Shown: positions 5,747 to 8,549 of the stretch, one piece after another
Position numbering within the stretch: position 1 is the stretch's first letter
Layout: each line of letters opens with the position of its first letter
Made by a program: the position numbers and the translations under genes
Assembly (NCBI GenBank): GCA_029940115.1
Contig: JAOZRQ010000292.1
Coordinates: 1 to 8,549, forward strand
Length of the DNA: 8,549 nt
Reading direction: 5' to 3'
Source of the DNA: Desulfobacterales bacterium
Lineage (GTDB): Bacteria > Desulfobacterota > Desulfobacteria > Desulfobacterales > 4be13
Notes under the pieces: generated by a model
What the model saw: only the letters and a program-made list of their open reading frames with translations
Told to the model about the DNA's origin: nothing
The model's database searches: none

Positions 5747-7777
5747 TTACGACTTGTCAAGTATCTGGCGGATGCATAGGGCCATTTTGTCCATGGCAAA
5801 GGGCTTCATCAGAAAGCTTCTGATGCCCATCTTCTTTGCCTTTTCCTCGTTCATCCGGTCGCTGTAGCCTGTGCAGAGGATAATCGGAATGTCGGGCCGG
5901 ATTTGCATGAGTTCCCGGGATATCTCTTCGCCTGTCAGATTCGGCATGGTCTGATCGGTGATGACCAGATCGAATCTGTCAGGATGGGACCGGAACACAT
6001 CCAAGGCCCGGAGACTGCTTGTCTCGCTGACCACATCATACCCGAGCTCCGTCAGCGTCTCCTCGAAGAGTTGCGACAGGTCCGGTTCATCATCCACAAA
6101 AAGAATGCGCTCATTCCCCGGAAGGAGTTCGGGCATGTCAAAGTCATCCTCCTTTTCCGCGTCGGTGATTCGCGGCAGATAGACAAAAAAGCGGGAGCCT
6201 TTGCCGGGTTCGCTTTCAACGCCTATCTCGCCTCCATGGCTTCTGACAATGCCGTGAACTACGGCAAGCCCCATCCCTGTCCCCTCACCCGGGCCTTTGG
6301 TCGTGAAAAAGGGATCGAAAATCCGTTCCATCACTTCAGGGGGCATCCCTTGGCCGGAGTCGCTCACAGAAAGCTTCACATATTTTCCCGGTTTCAGGTT
6401 CGGAAGCGGGTCCTCCTGATCCGAGTCAATGGTCGCATTCTCCAAAATAATGTTCAAGGTCCCTCCCTCCCGCATGGCATTGGCGGCATTCGTGCAGAGA
6501 TTCATCAGCACCTGATGGATCTGGGTGGGATCGGCCATTACCATGCCGGGTCGCTCTCTGACATGCTGTCGGATTTCGATGGTCGCGGGGATGCAGGGCC
6601 TGAGCAGATTCAGGGCCTCCTTTATGATGAAGTTGATCTGCAAGGGCTTCTTTTCCCGTTCGGTCTGGCGACAGAAGGTGAGAACCTGCATGACCAAATC
6701 CTTTGCACGATTTGCCGCGACGAGAATGTTGTCCAGATTCGACAGGATCGGACTGTCCGGGTCAAGCTTCATCTTTGTCAGATGGACATTTCCGAAAACG
6801 GCCGTGAGAATGTTGTTGAAGTCGTGGGATATGCCCGCGGCCAATGTGCCGATGGCCTCCATCTTCTGGGCCTGACGCAGTTGCTTCTCCATCCGGACCT
6901 CATGGGTCACGTCCCGGTTCACCGACACAAAATTGATGATCTCGCCAGAGGCGTCCCGGATGGGGGAGATGGTGGTCTCAAATTCGCAAAGGGTCCCATC
7001 TTTCTTTCGGTTGATGATGTTGCCCATCCAGACTCGGCCAGAGATGATGGTCCGCCACATCGTATGGTAGAACGCATCATCATGCTTGTCGCTTCTGAAT
7101 ATTCGGAAATTGCAACCGATGATCTCCTCACGAGTATAGCTGAAGGTCTGCTCAAACGCGGGATTCACATACTCGACATTCCCTTTTCTGTCCGTGATGA
7201 TGATGCTCTCCGCGCCCTGCTCCACCGCTGTGGCCAGACGCATCCGCTCCTCTTCCGCAAGTTTCCGGTCCGTCATGTCGTGCAGTGCGGTGAGCCGACA
7301 GGGCACATTGTTGAATGTCAGTGGCTGAACAAACAATGCGGCGAAGAAATGTGTGCGGTCCGCCCTTTTCCCTTTCACCTCATAATTGCTCACCTGTCCC
7401 TGTCTGGCCAGTCTGTCCTGCAAGGCTTCCCTGTCCTCATAGAAATCTGTGAATCTTCGTCCAACCAAGACATGTGCGGGAAACCCGAACAGAGAGCCTG
7501 CTGAACCGTTGGCATATACGATGATATCGTCAGACACCTGGCTGACCGTGATGGGCACCGGTATGGTCTCACTGATCAGCCGGAATCGTCTTTCACTTTC
7601 CCGGATGGCGGATTCGATTTTGTTGAGCAGGTCCTCCTCGAGATAGTCCGAGTGTTCGATGTTGGTCTCGATCAGCAGCTCAAGATCAGATTTCTCACGT
7701 TTCAGTTCCGCAGTCTCTTGGCGCAACTTGGCGGTCTCTGAGAGCAAGGCGTCTTTTGATGATCCTGTGTATGGCAT
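5747..7777 (-). CDS. Cytoplasmic PAS-PAS hybrid sensor histidine kinase
   Basis: This 676-residue kinase should autophosphorylate on a His and pass phosphate to its own receiver. In order: an N-terminal coiled coil (about 8-60), PAS (62-172), PAS with PAC-like end (179-290), HisKA with phosphoacceptor His318 (GISHDFNNIL), HATPase with N-box NLCTNAANAM (426-435), G1 DSGQGM (473-478), F-box FDPFFTT and G2 GEGTGMGL (497-504), then a C-terminal receiver with Asp562/Asp563, phosphoacceptor Asp608 (VITDQTMPNL), Thr636 and Lys658. There are no membrane helices, so the signal is probably intracellular; PAS residues do not reveal a ligand. An upstream in-frame ATG at 7885 would add 36 residues. I prefer 7777 because the extra segment is AT-richer, unlike any kinase domain, and the coiled coil begins just after Met 7777; neither start has a good Shine-Dalgarno. 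It heads the transcript containing the DUF58 gene. Confidence 0.93.
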   Translation of the reverse strand: MPYTGSSKDALLSETAKLRQETAELKREKSDLELLIETNIEHSDYLEEDLLNKIESAIRESERRFRLISETIPVPITVSQVSDDIIVYANGSAGSLFGFPAHVLVGRRFTDFYEDREALQDRLARQGQVSNYEVKGKRADRTHFFAALFVQPLTFNNVPCRLTALHDMTDRKLAEEERMRLATAVEQGAESIIITDRKGNVEYVNPAFEQTFSYTREEIIGCNFRIFRSDKHDDAFYHTMWRTIISGRVWMGNIINRKKDGTLCEFETTISPIRDASGEIINFVSVNRDVTHEVRMEKQLRQAQKMEAIGTLAAGISHDFNNILTAVFGNVHLTKMKLDPDSPILSNLDNILVAANRAKDLVMQVLTFCRQTEREKKPLQINFIIKEALNLLRPCIPATIEIRQHVRERPGMVMADPTQIHQVLMNLCTNAANAMREGGTLNIILENATIDSDQEDPLPNLKPGKYVKLSVSDSGQGMPPEVMERIFDPFFTTKGPGEGTGMGLAVVHGIVRSHGGEIGVESEPGKGSRFFVYLPRITDAEKEDDFDMPELLPGNERILFVDDEPDLSQLFEETLTELGYDVVSETSSLRALDVFRSHPDRFDLVITDQTMPNLTGEEISRELMQIRPDIPIILCTGYSDRMNEEKAKKMGIRSFLMKPFAMDKMALCIRQILDKS

Positions 7778-7962
7778 GAGTTCGGCTCTGCTTGTCAGGA
7801 AGGGTGGCTTCCAAGTTAAAATTGAATTCCCCTGGCATGACAGGATTTTTTCCAGAGAGAATTGGGACTTTCCGACTTTCTTCATTTGTCAGTTTGCACT
7901 TTTTCCGGCAGGCACGACAGATAATTTTCCAAACTTTTTCAGCCTACTGACCATAAAGAGCT

Positions 7963-7991
7963 ATTATAAAGGAAGGGAGGAGGAAAGTCAA
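7963..7991 (-). promoter_or_regulatory. Near-consensus sigma-70 promoter of the kinase-DUF58 transcript
   Basis: On the minus strand, -35 TTGACT (7986-7991) and -10 TATAAT (7963-7968) are separated by exactly 17 nt. This matches 11 of 12 consensus positions. The predicted start is near 7956, leaving a leader of about 70 nt to ATG 7885 or about 180 nt to ATG 7777. The pyrimidine-rich spacer is unremarkable. The 63-bp inverted repeat at 8006-8068 begins 14 nt upstream of the -35. Confidence 0.8.
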
Positions 7992-8005
7992 AGAACTTTT
8001 TGGGA

Positions 8006-8068
8006 AAAAGTTTGTAGTCCCGCCTCTCGGCGGTGCCACACCGCCTAAAGGCGGAACTACCAACTTTT
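8006..8068. repeat. 63-bp inverted repeat with nested CCGCC...GGCGG hairpins
   Basis: Arms 8006-8035 and 8039-8068 are 30-bp inverted copies separated by CCA, with a few mismatches. Each arm contains its own CCGCC-TNNN-GGCGG hairpin. The right arm (CCGCCTAAAGGCGGAACTAC) is nearly identical to the tandem array unit at 1-198, so these are the same family in head-to-head pairing. Confidence 0.85.
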
Positions 8069-8202
8069 CAGGATGCCACTTTTTGTTTTTTATTTTTTTC
8101 CCTCAACAAGATTGCTTTTTTTTGAAAAAGAAACTTTTCAGGATGCCACTTTTTGGTTTTTTCAGATTTTACCCTCAACAGGATTGCTTTTTTTTGAAAA
8201 AG
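8062..8202. repeat. Two tandem ~70-bp AT-rich repeats
   Basis: Copy 1 (8062-8130) and copy 2 (8132-8202) both run from AACTTTTCAGGATGCCACTT through CCTCAACARGATTGCTTTTT to GAAAAAG. They differ mainly by small changes in the middle T-rich stretch. The first few bases of copy 1 overlap the end of the inverted repeat at 8068. No coding capacity is evident. Confidence 0.85.
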
Positions 8203-8380
8203 GAACTATAAAGACAAAGGAACTTGGTTTCTGATATAGTGCCGTGTCATGAAAACCATGAAGTCTGAAACCGGGTTTCTGTCTAAGGCGTAACATGAAT
8301 ATTAACCCTTTAAGTAAGTACATGGTCAAAAATTTTTTGCACCATAGATAGAGGCATCCTTCATCCATCGGTTTGACATC

Positions 8381-8416
8381 AAAAAGTTCGTAGTCCCGCC
8401 TTTAGGCGGTGCCACA
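8381..8416. repeat. Solo arm of the GTAGTCCCGCC...GGCGG repeat family
   Basis: This sequence repeats the left arm of the 8006-8068 element (AAAAAGTTCGTAGTCCCGCC then TTTAGGCGGTGCCACAC). It retains the internal CCGCC-TTTA-GGCGG hairpin and extends through the GCCACAC linker, but no inverted partner arm follows. Confidence 0.85.
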
Positions 8417-8419
8417 CGG

Positions 8420-8528
8420 GCGCATTTGCAAGTTGGGGAAATTGTCCTGGAGGGACGGCTTGTAGGTCACGCTCGCCTTCGCATCATTGATGCACATTTG
8501 CAAGTTGGGGGAATTGTCCCGGAGGGAC
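8420..8528. repeat. Direct repeat pair of 37 bp, 72 bp apart
   Basis: The segments 8420-8456 and 8492-8528 share GC-R-CATTTGCAAGTTGGGG...ATTGTCC-Y-GGAGGGAC, with three mismatches. Each ends in a small dyad, GTCC-YGGA-GGGAC. The unique 35 nt between them (8457-8491) show no gene or clear structure. The pair lies at the window edge and may be part of a longer series. Confidence 0.8.
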
Positions 8529-8549
8529 TTGTGAGAATAGCCCGGCAAT

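Larger units (their letters stand above)
7992..8549. other. Gene-free, repeat-filled region upstream of the kinase promoter
   Basis: I see no credible gene here. The one frame of about 68 codons on the minus strand (8162-8368) overlaps a tandem duplication and lacks domain-like sequence. The content is the inverted pair 8006-8068, the ~70-bp duplication 8062-8202, a single arm at 8381-8416 and a 37-bp direct repeat at 8420-8528. Between them lies AT-rich DNA with a short palindrome GAAACC-G-GGTTTC around 8269-8281. The window ends within another GC-rich repeat-like sequence (AGCCCGGCAAT). Confidence 0.7.

Noticed and set aside
5903..7504. 533-codon plus-strand frame opposite the histidine kinase
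   Set aside because: Antisense shadow. The minus strand encodes complete PAS, kinase and receiver motifs, while this frame shows no recognisable domain.
8294..8350. Short plus-strand frame starting MNINPLSKYM with AAGG upstream
   Set aside because: Only 18 codons before a stop. It could be a remnant of a gene start, but nothing supports a functional product.
8162..8368. 68-codon minus-strand frame
   Set aside because: Overlaps the tandem ~70-bp duplication, lacks a Shine-Dalgarno site and has no domain-like pattern.

Overview
The window looks like an accessory, repeat-rich part of a Gram-negative bacterial chromosome with moderately high GC genes. I lean towards a delta-proteobacterial / Desulfobacterota-type organism: cytoplasmic PAS-PAS hybrid histidine kinases, many short dispersed palindromes and hexamer-repeat tracts in AT-richer spacers fit that group. 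This is an inference from style, not from a marker gene. All five genes I accept lie on the minus strand; there are no tRNA, rRNA, transposase or CRISPR features.

Reading in the direction of transcription (right to left): 7992-8549 is non-coding and packed with repeats. A near-consensus sigma-70 promoter (7963-7991) then drives a soluble hybrid sensor histidine kinase (stop at 5747), followed after 13 nt by a DUF58/vWA-like protein (4855-5733). After a 273-nt spacer carrying a palindromic element comes a membrane-anchored DUF4381/BatD-tail-like protein (3880-4581). The DUF58 plus DUF4381-like pair is the core of the MoxR/Bat-type operons, but here the MoxR ATPase, the vWA BatA/BatB proteins and the BatD/TPR genes are not adjacent, and a histidine kinase sits where MoxR would be expected.

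About 750 nt without a credible gene (3129-3879) then hold four 20-bp tandem repeats, a 129-bp element with 23-bp terminal inverted repeats and two internal REP-like hairpins, a hexamer-repeat tract and further stem-loops. Beyond it lies an 897-residue ABC exporter with an N-terminal C39 double-glycine-type peptidase whose catalytic residues are intact, an unusually long peptidase-to-membrane linker and a non-canonical nucleotide-binding domain. It is followed by a 60-residue two-helix membrane protein starting with GTG. No precursor peptide, maturase or membrane-fusion protein is visible in the window.

The left edge (1-198) is a perfect 33-bp tandem array whose core palindrome, CCGCCTAAAGGCGG, recurs upstream of the histidine kinase promoter as a 63-bp inverted pair (8006-8068) and again as a single arm at 8381-8416. 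One repeat family therefore brackets the cluster. The points most worth following are this repeat family, the atypical C39 exporter and the kinase-DUF58 coupling.
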